Positions 45,215 to 52,961 of a DNA stretch of 64,000 nucleotides are shown piece by piece. Source of the DNA: Micromonospora citrea (GTDB taxonomy: Bacteria; Actinomycetota; Actinomycetes; Mycobacteriales; Micromonosporaceae); the NCBI RefSeq assembly GCF_900090315.1, contig NZ_FMHZ01000002.1, positions 1,466,501 to 1,530,500 of the forward strand, read 5' to 3'. Position numbers and translations under genes: made by a program. The notes below the pieces were generated by a model. The model made no database searches. It had not been told where the DNA came from and saw only the letters and a list, made by a program, of their open reading frames with translations. The number at the start of each line of letters is the position of its first letter. Positions within the stretch are counted from its first letter, which is position 1.

Positions 45215-45883
45215 TCACCCGGGCGGGCAGTTGTTGCTCTTGCGCTTGACGGTGTATTCGGTGTCGTCGTGCGTGATGCCCGACGGGACGCCGTCGAAGT
45301 GGCTCTCCACCTTCTCCCAGCCCCGGCGCTGCTCGTAGTGCAGGTGCGGCGCGCCGGAGTTGCCGGTGCTGCCGAGCCGCCCGATCTGCTCGCCCTGGGC
45401 GACCCGCTGACCGACCCGCACCAGCGGCGGTTCGAGCAGGTGCAGGTACTGCGTCTCCCACTTTCCGCCGTGGTCGATCTTCACCCAGTAGCCGCCGCCA
45501 CGGCCGCGCGGGCCGTTCGGGTTGTCGGGGGTGCGGCCGCCCAGCGACCCGTTGATCCCCGCCACCGTGACGGTGCCGGCGTAGGAGGCAAGCACGGGTC
45601 GCCCCCACGCCTCGCCCTCGGTGGGAAACAGGTCGACGTCGTAGTCGTCGTGACCGGGATAGGTGCCGAGCTGCCAGGTCTCGCCGCAGGCGACGGGAAG
45701 CTGGAAGAGCGGGCGCGGGCCCGCCGGGCGCAGCAGCGGCACGACGAACACGGCGCAGACGTAGACGACGGCGGCGAGCACGGCCGCGACCGCGCCGATC
45801 AGGACGGCCCTGCGGGCACGGCGGGGGGCGCGGCGGTGGCTGCGGGGGGTGGTCGGCTGGCCGGTCGTCACCGTCCGAAGCAT
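45215..45883 (-). CDS. Membrane-anchored M23 (LytM) peptidase
   Basis: 222 residues from ATG (MLRTVTTGQPTTPRSHRRAP). A basic cytoplasmic stretch and one membrane helix (AVLIGAVAAVLAAVVYVCAV) are followed by the extracellular M23 domain. Zinc ligands are in YPGHDDYDVDLF and HLHYEQ, with the preceding His in YLHLLE. It would cut peptidoglycan cross-bridges. An in-frame start 20 codons upstream is possible but the chosen one gives a cleaner topology. Confidence 0.85.
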   Translation of the reverse strand: MLRTVTTGQPTTPRSHRRAPRRARRAVLIGAVAAVLAAVVYVCAVFVVPLLRPAGPRPLFQLPVACGETWQLGTYPGHDDYDVDLFPTEGEAWGRPVLASYAGTVTVAGINGSLGGRTPDNPNGPRGRGGGYWVKIDHGGKWETQYLHLLEPPLVRVGQRVAQGEQIGRLGSTGNSGAPHLHYEQRRGWEKVESHFDGVPSGITHDDTEYTVKRKSNNCPPG

Positions 45884-45992
45884 GGCAGACGCCGGCAAGG
45901 CGTCCGCCGCCGGACGACCCGCGCCCGGCGGCCCGCGCCCCACCCGGGACGGCGGCCTGGGCGGGGGCCACGCCGCCAGGCGCCTGGCGTCG

Positions 45993-47234
45993 TCAGCCGA
46001 GGCGGTCGGCCCGCCCCAGCAGGTACCGCCGCTCGACCTGGTTCTCCGTCAGGGCTGCCGCCTGACGGTAGAGCGTCGCCGCGCCGGCCGCGTCGCCGGT
46101 CTCCTGGAGCAGGTGGGCGCGCACCGCGCGTTCTCGTTGCCGGGTCAGTGGCTCCTGGTCGAGTCGGAAGCGCCGGTTCAGGTCGTCGAGCAGCGCCAGC
46201 CCTCGGGTCGGCCCGTACGCCCGGGCCACCGCCACCACCCGGCTCAGCCGCACCGGCGCGGAGGGGGCGAGCCGTTCCAGCCACAGGTACAGCGCCGCGA
46301 TCTGCGGCCAGTCCGTCCGCTCCGGCGACCCCGCCGCGGCGTGCACGGCCGCGATCGCCGCCTGCAACTGGTACGGGCCCACCTCGTGCCGGTTCCAGAC
46401 GCCGTCGATCAGCTCGGTGCCCTCGCGGATCAGGGCGGGATCCCAGCGCGACCGGTCCTGCTCGTCCAACGGCACCAACTCGTCGTCGCCCCCGGTGCGG
46501 GCGGCCCGCCGTGACTCGGTGAGCAGCATCAGCGCGAGCAGGCCGGTCACTTCGGCGTCGTCGGGCACGGCGTCGTGGAGCATCCGCGTCAGCCGGATCG
46601 CCTCGCGGGTCAGGTCGACGCGGGCGAGTTCGTCGCCGGCCGACGCCGTGTAACCCTCGTTGAAGATCAGATACAGCACCCGCGTCACGGCGGCCATCCG
46701 GCTGTCCCGGTCGGCGTCGGTCGGCGGGTTGAAGCGGGCGCCGGCGCGGGCCAGTCGCTGCTTGGCGCGACTGATGCGCGTACCCATGGTGGCCTCGGTC
46801 GTGCCGTGGGCGTGCGCGATCTCGGCGGTCGTCAGGCCGCCCACGGCGCGCAACGTGAGCGCCACCTGGGAGGTGGCGCTCAGCGCGGGGTGGCAGCAGA
46901 GCAGCAGCAGGGTCAGGCTGTCGTCGACCTCCTGCGGGGCGGACGGCCGGCGGGCCGGCTCCCGCATGGCCAGCTCGGCCAATCCGGCCTCCTGCTCGCG
47001 GCGGCGGCGGGCCTGGTCGGAGCGGAGCATGTCGACCATCCGGCGGTAGCCGACCCGGATCAGCCAGCCGCGCGGGTCCGCCGGCACGCCGTCGGCCGGC
47101 CAGGCCCGGCTCGCGGTGAGCAGCGCCTCCTGCACCGCGTCCTCGGCGATGTCGAAGCGGCCGAACCGGCGCACCAGCGCGCCGAGCACCTGCGGCGCCT
47201 CCGTGCGCAGCAGGTGCTCGACGTACGCGGTCAT
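45993..47234 (-). CDS. ECF42-type RNA polymerase sigma factor
   Basis: 413 residues. Sigma-2 region (RRFGRFDIAEDAVQEALLTA, DPRGWLIRVGYRRMVDMLRSDQ) and sigma-4 region (LTTAEIAHAHGTTEATMGTRISRAKQRL) are followed by a C-terminal extension of about 200 residues with TPR-like helices (NEGYTASAG, LLALMLLTESRRAAR). That extension is the mark of group ECF42. As expected for the group it lies next to a YCII/DGPF-type gene and has no anti-sigma factor; the extension is thought to control activity. Two matching promoter sequences are found at 48375-48460. Confidence 0.92.
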   Translation of the reverse strand: MTAYVEHLLRTEAPQVLGALVRRFGRFDIAEDAVQEALLTASRAWPADGVPADPRGWLIRVGYRRMVDMLRSDQARRRREQEAGLAELAMREPARRPSAPQEVDDSLTLLLLCCHPALSATSQVALTLRAVGGLTTAEIAHAHGTTEATMGTRISRAKQRLARAGARFNPPTDADRDSRMAAVTRVLYLIFNEGYTASAGDELARVDLTREAIRLTRMLHDAVPDDAEVTGLLALMLLTESRRAARTGGDDELVPLDEQDRSRWDPALIREGTELIDGVWNRHEVGPYQLQAAIAAVHAAAGSPERTDWPQIAALYLWLERLAPSAPVRLSRVVAVARAYGPTRGLALLDDLNRRFRLDQEPLTRQRERAVRAHLLQETGDAAGAATLYRQAAALTENQVERRYLLGRADRLG

Positions 47235-47295
47235 GCCGGACCCGCCTCTCCCGCGCGGCGCGCCGGCCGTGCGGGACGCCGGTGGACGCGTCGCG

Positions 47296-47661
47296 TCATG
47301 CCGCGAAGTCCGCGCCCATGATCGGCCGGATCTCGATCGGCTCGCCCAGCACCTCGACGATGCGCGCGGCGATCTCGACAGCCCGCTCGTGGCTGGCCAC
47401 GTCGATCACCGCGAAGCTGGCCAGGACCTCCTTGAGCTCGGCGAACGGTCCGTCGGTCGCGACCACGCCGTCGCCGGTACGCCGGACGGTGGTGCTGACC
47501 GCCGGGTGGCCGAGGCCCTCGCTGCCGACGAACTCTCCGGTCCCGACGAGTTCCCGCTCGAACTCCTGGTACGTGGCGAAGGCGGCCATCGCCTCCTCCG
47601 ACGGGGTGTCGGCGGCGTCCCAGGCGGCGGTCGGCGTGTAGCCGAGGAGCAGATACTTCAT
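47296..47661 (-). CDS. YCII-related DGPF-domain protein
   Basis: 121 residues. The ATG at 47661 has GAAGAGG 6 bases upstream; the ATG two codons earlier is too close to it. MKYLLLGYTP opens the ferredoxin-like fold, and VVATDGPFAELKEVLASF gives the DGPF motif; the C-terminus PIEIRPIMG is typical. These proteins are the constant partners of ECF42 sigma factors, with unknown biochemical role. The sigma gene begins 61 bases downstream on the same strand. Confidence 0.92.
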   Translation of the reverse strand: MKYLLLGYTPTAAWDAADTPSEEAMAAFATYQEFERELVGTGEFVGSEGLGHPAVSTTVRRTGDGVVATDGPFAELKEVLASFAVIDVASHERAVEIAARIVEVLGEPIEIRPIMGADFAA

Positions 47662-47703
47662 GGTCATCCTCTTCGTGGTCGGCTCCGGTGACAGTAGCCA
47701 GGG

Positions 47704-48339
47704 TCAGGCGAAGCGGCGCAGCGACAGCGCGAGAACGGTCGTCCAGGAGAACGCGACCAGGCCGTTCACGGCGACCTGGACGCTCATGTGATCCGGCGAC
47801 ACGGGCGTGAGCAGGACGAGCGCCACGATGCCGTGCGCCACGGCCGGCAGCACGCGCCGGCGGCGGGCGCACCGGACGGCCAGCACGACAGCGGCGACGG
47901 CCAGCGCCGTGAAGGCGACGGCTGCGGCGACCGAGTGCGCGACGCCGTGCCAGGACATCTGCGCGACCGGCCCGTCGGGGGTGCCGGCCGGGAAGCCGTG
48001 CTCAGGGTCCATCGGGAACACTCCGGCGGCGACCAACCCGACGCCGAAGGTCCCGACGAGGACCGGCACCGCCCGCCGGCCGACGCCGACGGTGAGCGTC
48101 CGCCGGATGCCGGCGGCCAGCGCCGTGGCGCCGAGTCCGGCGAGCACGAACGTCGCGATCTGGATCCAGCCGAGGCCGCCGGTGGAGAGCTGGCTGATCG
48201 GATGCCGGGTGATGTCGAAGCCCTCCCGGGTGAGCATCTGGGCGACGGCCGAGGTGAAGAAGACCGGACCGGCAAGGGCGCCGGCGAGGAGCAGGCGGTC
48301 GAGCCGGGGGCGGGCGGCGGGGACGGCGAGGGTGGCCAT
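47704..48339 (-). CDS. DUF998-family membrane protein
   Basis: 211 residues with six predicted membrane helices, starting LLLAGALAGPVFFTSAVAQML. The DUF998 hallmarks are DITRHPISQLSTGGLGWIQ, VFPMDPEHGFPAG and MSWHGVAHSVAAAVAF. Function unknown. GAGGAGG precedes the ATG. It is 42 bases upstream of the DGPF gene on the same strand, so the three genes probably form one ECF42-controlled operon. Confidence 0.88.
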   Translation of the reverse strand: MATLAVPAARPRLDRLLLAGALAGPVFFTSAVAQMLTREGFDITRHPISQLSTGGLGWIQIATFVLAGLGATALAAGIRRTLTVGVGRRAVPVLVGTFGVGLVAAGVFPMDPEHGFPAGTPDGPVAQMSWHGVAHSVAAAVAFTALAVAAVVLAVRCARRRRVLPAVAHGIVALVLLTPVSPDHMSVQVAVNGLVAFSWTTVLALSLRRFA

Positions 48340-48374
48340 GACTTCCTCCTCTTAGCGGGGTCACTGCTGACACC

Positions 48375-48400
48375 TCGGAGCCGGTGCGCGATCTTCGACG
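48375..48400 (-). promoter_or_regulatory. ECF42-like promoter of the DUF998-DGPF-sigma operon
   Basis: On the minus strand CGTCGA (48395-48400), 17 bases, then CGA (48375-48377), followed by GGTG. The ECF42 consensus as I recall it is TGTCGA at -35 and CGA at -10. The match has one mismatch at -35. Confidence 0.55.
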
Positions 48401-48434
48401 TCGCCCGCCTGTGACCGTCGTCACGACGTGTGGT

Positions 48435-48460
48435 TGTCGAGGACCGGGGGCCGGCTCCGA
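48435..48460 (+). promoter_or_regulatory. ECF42-like promoter of the gene at 48492
   Basis: TGTCGA (48435-48440), 17 bases, CGA (48458-48460). It mirrors the minus-strand copy: both share CCGGCTCCGAGGT around the -10, as an inverted repeat at 48372-48384 and 48451-48463. Confidence 0.6.
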
Positions 48461-48491
48461 GGTACCGGCAAGCACCCACCAAGGAGGAGAG

Positions 48492-48917
48492 ATGTCCGAG
48501 ACTCACCAGCCGAGCGCCGAACTCAAGGCCCTGGAACGCCTGGTCGGCACCTGGGCGGTCACCGGCGGCGCCGAGGGAACCGTGACGTACGAGTGGATGG
48601 AAGGCGGGTTCTTCCTGCTCCAGCGGGTCGCGCTCACCCAGTTCGGCCAGCCCGTCACCGGCCTGGAGGTCATCGGGAACCTGCGCCCGTTCGGCGAACC
48701 GGTCGGCGCGGACGTGGTGTCGCGGTTCTACGACTCGGCCGGCAACACCCTCGACTACGTCTACGAACTGACCGGCGACACGTTGACCATCTGGGGCGGC
48801 GCAAAGGGCAGCCCGGCCTACTACCGGGGCACGTTCAGCGCCGACGGCACCACGGTCACCGGCGAGTGGGTCTACCCCGGCGGGGGCGGTTACCCCTCGA
48901 CCATGACGCGGGTCTGA
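48492..48917 (+). CDS. Small beta-barrel protein (DUF1579-like), probable ECF42 target
   Basis: 141 residues from ATG, AAGGAGGAGAG just upstream. LKALERLVGTWAVTGGAEG opens like lipocalin-type DUF1579 and THAP4-like proteins, and YEWMEGGFFLLQRV, SRFYDSAGNTLDYVYEL and YYRGTFSADGTTVTGEW give the repeated beta strands. Cytoplasmic, ligand unknown. It is divergent from the DUF998 operon and preceded by a good ECF42 promoter, so it is likely part of the same regulon. Confidence 0.7.
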   Translation: MSETHQPSAELKALERLVGTWAVTGGAEGTVTYEWMEGGFFLLQRVALTQFGQPVTGLEVIGNLRPFGEPVGADVVSRFYDSAGNTLDYVYELTGDTLTIWGGAKGSPAYYRGTFSADGTTVTGEWVYPGGGGYPSTMTRV

Positions 48918-49049
48918 CGTCGACCGCGCGCCGGCCGGGCAATCGTGGCCCTCTCCCCATCACGGAGGACCACCGCTCGCCCGGCCGGCGCCCGCCACCG
49001 CTCCCCCCGGCCGGCACCCGGCGGCCGGCCGGCGCGACGGGCTGCTCCG

Positions 49050-49727
49050 TCAACGGCGGGAGCCGGGGCGGGTGGGGGCCGTCACCCGCACCCGCTCCTC
49101 CTCCGGGCGGCTGTCGATGTCGTCGAGCTGCTCGCAGACGACCTTCCGCAGCTCGTCGTAGTCGTCGAAGTAGTAGTCGTTGAACAGCGTGTAGCCCGTC
49201 CACATCAGGTTGGCGCAGACGCGAGCCGGCACCCGCCCGGTCGCCGCGCCCATGCCGACCAGCGCCACCGACCCGATGCTGCCCGGCTCCCGCTCGTTCT
49301 GGGCGTGGACGGCCTGGAAGGCGGCGGCGCACGCCAGCGCCACGTTGAGCGTCTCGCTCACGTTCTGCACCGACTGCTCCATCGTCGGCGTCGAGATCAG
49401 GAACTTCGGGTTGGTCGCGCCGGACGGCACGCAGACGGCGCTGCCCACCGGCATCGACCCGCCGAACTGGTCGCGGATCGCCCGCTGGACGCGCAGCTGG
49501 ATCCCCGCTCCGAGGTGCCGCTTGATGGCCGCGTCCACGCCGCCGTCCATGCGCCCCCGGGAGTTGGTCGGGCTGACCCAGGCGTCGACCTCGCGGGTCA
49601 GGATCGAGCCCTTGTGGATCTCGACCTCGGGGGTGTCCGCGAACGCGGCCCGCCACGCCTGCACCACCTTCGCGTTGACGTCTGTCAAAACCACTCTGAG
49701 CAGCGGCTTCGCATGGTCGATGGGCAT
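49050..49727 (-). CDS. Macrodomain protein, candidate ADP-ribosylhydrolase partner of the UDG-ART fusion
   Basis: 225 residues from ATG (MPIDHAKPLLRVVLTD), GGAG close upstream. Macrodomain motifs are clear: VEIHKGSILTREVDAWVSPTNS, GRMDGGVDAAIKRHLG (ribose-binding loop, normally GGGVD), VGSAVCVPSG, FLISTPTM and VALVGMGAATGRVPARVCANLM (diphosphate loop). The short NxxMDGGVD loop is the form found in proteins tied to phage and toxin systems. It is divergent from the UDG-ART gene, 262 bases apart, the expected place for an enzyme that reverses ADP-ribosylation. Confidence 0.85.
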   Translation of the reverse strand: MPIDHAKPLLRVVLTDVNAKVVQAWRAAFADTPEVEIHKGSILTREVDAWVSPTNSRGRMDGGVDAAIKRHLGAGIQLRVQRAIRDQFGGSMPVGSAVCVPSGATNPKFLISTPTMEQSVQNVSETLNVALACAAAFQAVHAQNEREPGSIGSVALVGMGAATGRVPARVCANLMWTGYTLFNDYYFDDYDELRKVVCEQLDDIDSRPEEERVRVTAPTRPGSRR

Positions 49728-49945
49728 GGCTCACTCCAACGGTGTAGCGGGGGATGTCCGACGTGGATCAAGGTAGCGCCACCCACCGACATCCCGGTCC
49801 TTGAGGGATCGCCGTGACCGGGTGAGCGCGGTCTCCGCGGCTGTCGGCCCGGCGGCACGGGTGGCGTGCCCCTCGACCGGTGGTCCCCGGCTCCGGCGCC
49901 GGGACTGTCACCCGTGGACGGCACAATGCCCCCACCCTTGATCAT

Positions 49946-49967
49946 CCGTGCCGTCGGACCGGCACGG
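49946..49967 (+). promoter_or_regulatory. Stem-loop in the leader of the UDG-ART gene
   Basis: CCGTGCCG (49946-49953), loop TCGGAC, CGGCACGG (49960-49967), ending 22 bases before the ATG and just before the GGGAG ribosome site (49979-49983). It may be an operator or an mRNA hairpin limiting translation. The remaining divergent gap (49728-49945) shows no gene. Confidence 0.4.
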
Positions 49968-49989
49968 TCCGCCACACCGGGAGCCCGCG

Positions 49990-51606
49990 ATGAGCGACAC
50001 CACCGCCACCACCCCGCCCGACCCGAACGACCCGCTGGCCCTCGCCGATCTCTTCAACGGCGGTGGCGAGCCGTGGCTGCCGCTGCTCAAGCCGGTCATC
50101 GAGGCGCAGCCGGGCGCGGCCACGTTCATCGGCCCCGGCCGCAGCCCGCAGGTCGTGCCCGTCCGCGAGCTGACCTTCCAGGCGCTCAAGCCCAACCCGC
50201 CGCACAGGTGGAAGGTCGTCGTCTTCGGCCAGAACCCCTACCCGCGACCCGAGAGCGCCACCGGCATCGCCATGTTCGACAACACCTTCCACGACTGGAA
50301 GGACAGCCAGTTCGGCCGGGTGGTGAGCATCCGCTGCATCATCAAGGCGGCGGCGATGTGGAAGTACGGCATCCCCAAGAAGACCCCGATCGCCGACATC
50401 CGCGCGCTGCTGCGCGAGCACGACACGGTGCAGCCGCCGGAGTGGTTCCAGGCGATGCTCACCCAGGGCGTGCTGCTGCTGAACGCGGCCCTCACCGCCA
50501 GCGGCGACGGGGCCATGGCCACCGACCGGCACACCGCGTTCTGGCGGCCGGTCGTCGAGGCGCTCGTCGAGGAGATCCTCAAGGCCAAGCAGCAGGCCGA
50601 CGAGGCGGATCGGGGGGTGGTGTTCGCCTGGTGGGGGGCGCACGCCCGCAGCCTCAGGCAGGTCGTCGTCCGGCTCGCGAGGAAATACCCCGAGGTCGAG
50701 GTCCGGCACATCGACCACCCCAACCCCGCGGCGCAGGGCGACATCTTCTGCGACGGCAACCACTTCGCCGACGTCAACGCGGCGCTCCGGACGCTGGGCG
50801 CCGACGAGATCGACTGGCTGCCCAGCAAGGGCTGGAGCGCGTCGGCGGCGCACTCCGGCGGCGCGGACGCGAACGCGGCCGACCGCATGGGCGAGTTCAT
50901 CGCCTCGACGATGGAGCTGCACAAGCTCTACCTGGAGCGGCTCGCCAGCGTCAAGGACGAGGGGCTCGTCCTGCCCGCGATCACCGGTGTCTTCGACACC
51001 CCGCTGATGGACTTCCGCACCGCCGTCGCGCCGGTGGCGAGGCTGTTGTCGGGGCTCGGCTGGCACGTGGAGCAGTCGCACCGGTTCGGCGAGAAGCAGA
51101 CGGAGGGCGCGGCCGACGGACTCACCGCGGACGAGGCCGCCGCGCTCTACCTCTACACCTGCGAGTCGGCGTTCTACCGCCGAATCAACGCCACCCTGCG
51201 CGACCCGGACCGCAGCCGCATCGTCCCCTACCTGCCGTACCTGCGACTGCTCTTCGCCGCGGTGTCCCGGCTTCCGGTCCGCACGGAGCCGCTGTGGCGC
51301 GGGGTGTCGCTGGACCTGCGGGCGCAGTACCCGCTGGGCCAGACCGTGACGTGGTGGGGCGTCTCCTCGTGCACGTCGAAGCTCGGCGTGGCCAGGGCGT
51401 TCCTCCGTGGCCGCGGCAAGCGGACCCTCTTCGAGGTGCTGCCCGCGCGGGCCGTGGGCATCCGCCGGTTCTCCGCGTTCACCGGAGAGGAGGAGTTCAT
51501 CCTCGCCCCGGGCACGCAGCTCAGGGTGACCGGCGTGAAGGCGGAACGGGGCGGCCTCTGCACCGTCACGCTCGAAGAGCTGGACGGGAAGCGCCTGGTG
51601 GCGTGA
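49990..51606 (+). CDS. Fusion of a uracil-DNA-glycosylase-like domain and an R-S-ExE ADP-ribosyltransferase
   Basis: 538 residues. Residues about 65-285 are family-1 UDG-like: WKVVVFGQNPYP (80-85; the usual motif is GQDPYH), VLLLNAALTA, VFAWWGAHAR and the second active-site loop HPNPAA (243-248) with GNHFADVN. The catalytic Asp is Asn82, while His243 is kept. Residues about 376-538 are an ADP-ribosyltransferase of the metazoan/exotoxin arginine-ART class: ALYLYTCESAFYRRINATLR, Arg437 in LWRGVS, the Ser-Thr-Ser-type motif VSSCTS (458-463), and the ExE motif GEEEFILAPGT (E500, E502). The first domain may bring the transferase to DNA. The gene is divergent from a macrodomain gene. I know of no described protein with this fusion. 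Confidence 0.85.
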   Translation: MSDTTATTPPDPNDPLALADLFNGGGEPWLPLLKPVIEAQPGAATFIGPGRSPQVVPVRELTFQALKPNPPHRWKVVVFGQNPYPRPESATGIAMFDNTFHDWKDSQFGRVVSIRCIIKAAAMWKYGIPKKTPIADIRALLREHDTVQPPEWFQAMLTQGVLLLNAALTASGDGAMATDRHTAFWRPVVEALVEEILKAKQQADEADRGVVFAWWGAHARSLRQVVVRLARKYPEVEVRHIDHPNPAAQGDIFCDGNHFADVNAALRTLGADEIDWLPSKGWSASAAHSGGADANAADRMGEFIASTMELHKLYLERLASVKDEGLVLPAITGVFDTPLMDFRTAVAPVARLLSGLGWHVEQSHRFGEKQTEGAADGLTADEAAALYLYTCESAFYRRINATLRDPDRSRIVPYLPYLRLLFAAVSRLPVRTEPLWRGVSLDLRAQYPLGQTVTWWGVSSCTSKLGVARAFLRGRGKRTLFEVLPARAVGIRRFSAFTGEEEFILAPGTQLRVTGVKAERGGLCTVTLEELDGKRLVA

Positions 51607-51697
51607 GCGGCCGGCGTGCCGGCCGCCGGACGGTCGCGCCCGCTGCCCCCGCTGCACACCGCCTGGCTCGAGACGCGTGACGATCGGAGCCGGCGCT

Positions 51698-52762
51698 TCA
51701 GCGGGTACGGCGGGGCGACCCGCCGACGCCACGCGCGCCGGCACCCGCCGTCGTGCCGCCGCAGCTTCCCGCCGTGCAGGCTGTGGACGTTCGCGCCGTC
51801 GTGCGGCGGGCATCGAAGGCCCGCCGGTACGCGCGGGGCGGAATGCCGCGCCGCTTCACGAACTGCCCGCGCAGCACGGCGGAGTTGGCGTAGCCGACCC
51901 GCCGCGCGATCTCGTCCAGTGGCAGGGCGGTGCTTTCGAGCAGTTCCTCGGCCCGGGCGAGGCGCTGCTGAAGCAGCCAGGCGTGCGGCGTCGTACCGGT
52001 CGCCGCCTTGACCCGGCGGAGGAAGGTACGCGGACTCATGACCGCGCGGGCGGCGAGTTCCTCGACCGGGACGAGCCGGTGCAGGTTCTCCGCCGCCCAG
52101 GCGAGCACCTCGGTCAGGAGTTCGTCGTCCCGACTGGCCGGTACGGGTGCCTCCAGGTACTGCGGCTGGCCGCCGGTGCGCGGCGGGGGCATGACGGTCC
52201 CGCGGCCGAAGGCGTTGGCGACGGAGATTCCGTGCTCGCGCCGCAGCAGGTGCAGGTACATGTCCGGAGTGGCGCCCGAGCCGGCGCCGGTGACCAGTTG
52301 ACCCTCGTCGACGAAGAGGTCGTCGGGGAGCACCGTCACGGCGGGGTGTCGGGCGGCGAACTCCTCGGCGTGCTTCCAGTGTGTGGTGGCGCGCAGCCCG
52401 TCGAGCAGGCCGGTGGCCGCGAGGAGGAAGGAGCCGACGCAACTGCTGGCGATGACCGCGCCCCGGGCATGGGCCTCCTGGATCGCGCCGACGATCTCCG
52501 GCGAGGGCTCGTCGCGGAAGTGGTCCCCGGGCAGGATGAGGACCAGTTCGCCCTTGGCGAGGCGGTGGAGGTCGTGCGCGACGGGCAGGGACAGCCCGAG
52601 ATCGGTCCGCACCGCTCCGGGCCGCTCCGCGCAGAAGGCGAGTCTGAAACCGGGGGTGCGGGAGGAGCCGCAGAGCGCGCCGAAGAATTCCCCGGCCAGC
52701 CCCACGGCAAGTGTGCTGACCCGATCGGGGACATAGGCGGTCACCGACAGGAATCCACTCAT
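51698..52762 (-). CDS. GlxA-type AraC-family regulator (DJ-1/PfpI domain plus AraC HTH)
   Basis: 354 residues. The N-terminal amidotransferase-like domain (about 1-190) has LVLILPGD and the elbow AVIASSCVGSFLLAATGLL (Cys kept). The C-terminal AraC double HTH (about 215-315) has LHRLVPVEELAARAVMSPRTF and LDEIARRVGYANSAVLRGQF. The last 35 residues are Thr/Gly/Arg-rich and look like read-through of G+C-rich DNA. It converges on the UDG-ART gene and is unlikely to belong with it. Ligand and targets unknown. Confidence 0.88.
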   Translation of the reverse strand: MSGFLSVTAYVPDRVSTLAVGLAGEFFGALCGSSRTPGFRLAFCAERPGAVRTDLGLSLPVAHDLHRLAKGELVLILPGDHFRDEPSPEIVGAIQEAHARGAVIASSCVGSFLLAATGLLDGLRATTHWKHAEEFAARHPAVTVLPDDLFVDEGQLVTGAGSGATPDMYLHLLRREHGISVANAFGRGTVMPPPRTGGQPQYLEAPVPASRDDELLTEVLAWAAENLHRLVPVEELAARAVMSPRTFLRRVKAATGTTPHAWLLQQRLARAEELLESTALPLDEIARRVGYANSAVLRGQFVKRRGIPPRAYRRAFDARRTTARTSTACTAGSCGGTTAGAGARGVGGSPRRTR

Positions 52763-52911
52763 GGGACCGTTTCCTTGTCTCTACGCCAACGACGGGCATC
52801 GCTTCCCGCTGCGCCCGACTCCTCATCACGTGAATCGACACCGTTCATGATCTAAGGCCGGCGCGATCCGAACAAGTGTCGGAGGGGCACCCCGACTGTC
52901 GTCAATGCGAC

Positions 52912-52946
52912 GCCGGCCGTCGGCCCCGTCGGGGCCGACGGCCGGC
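52912..52946 (-). terminator. 16-bp perfect hairpin at the end of the RHS gene
   Basis: GCCGGCCGTCGGCCCC (52912-52927), loop GTC, GGGGCCGACGGCCGGC (52931-52946); the RHS stop is 16 bases away. Confidence 0.85.
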
Positions 52947-52961
52947 GCGCGTCGGAATCCG

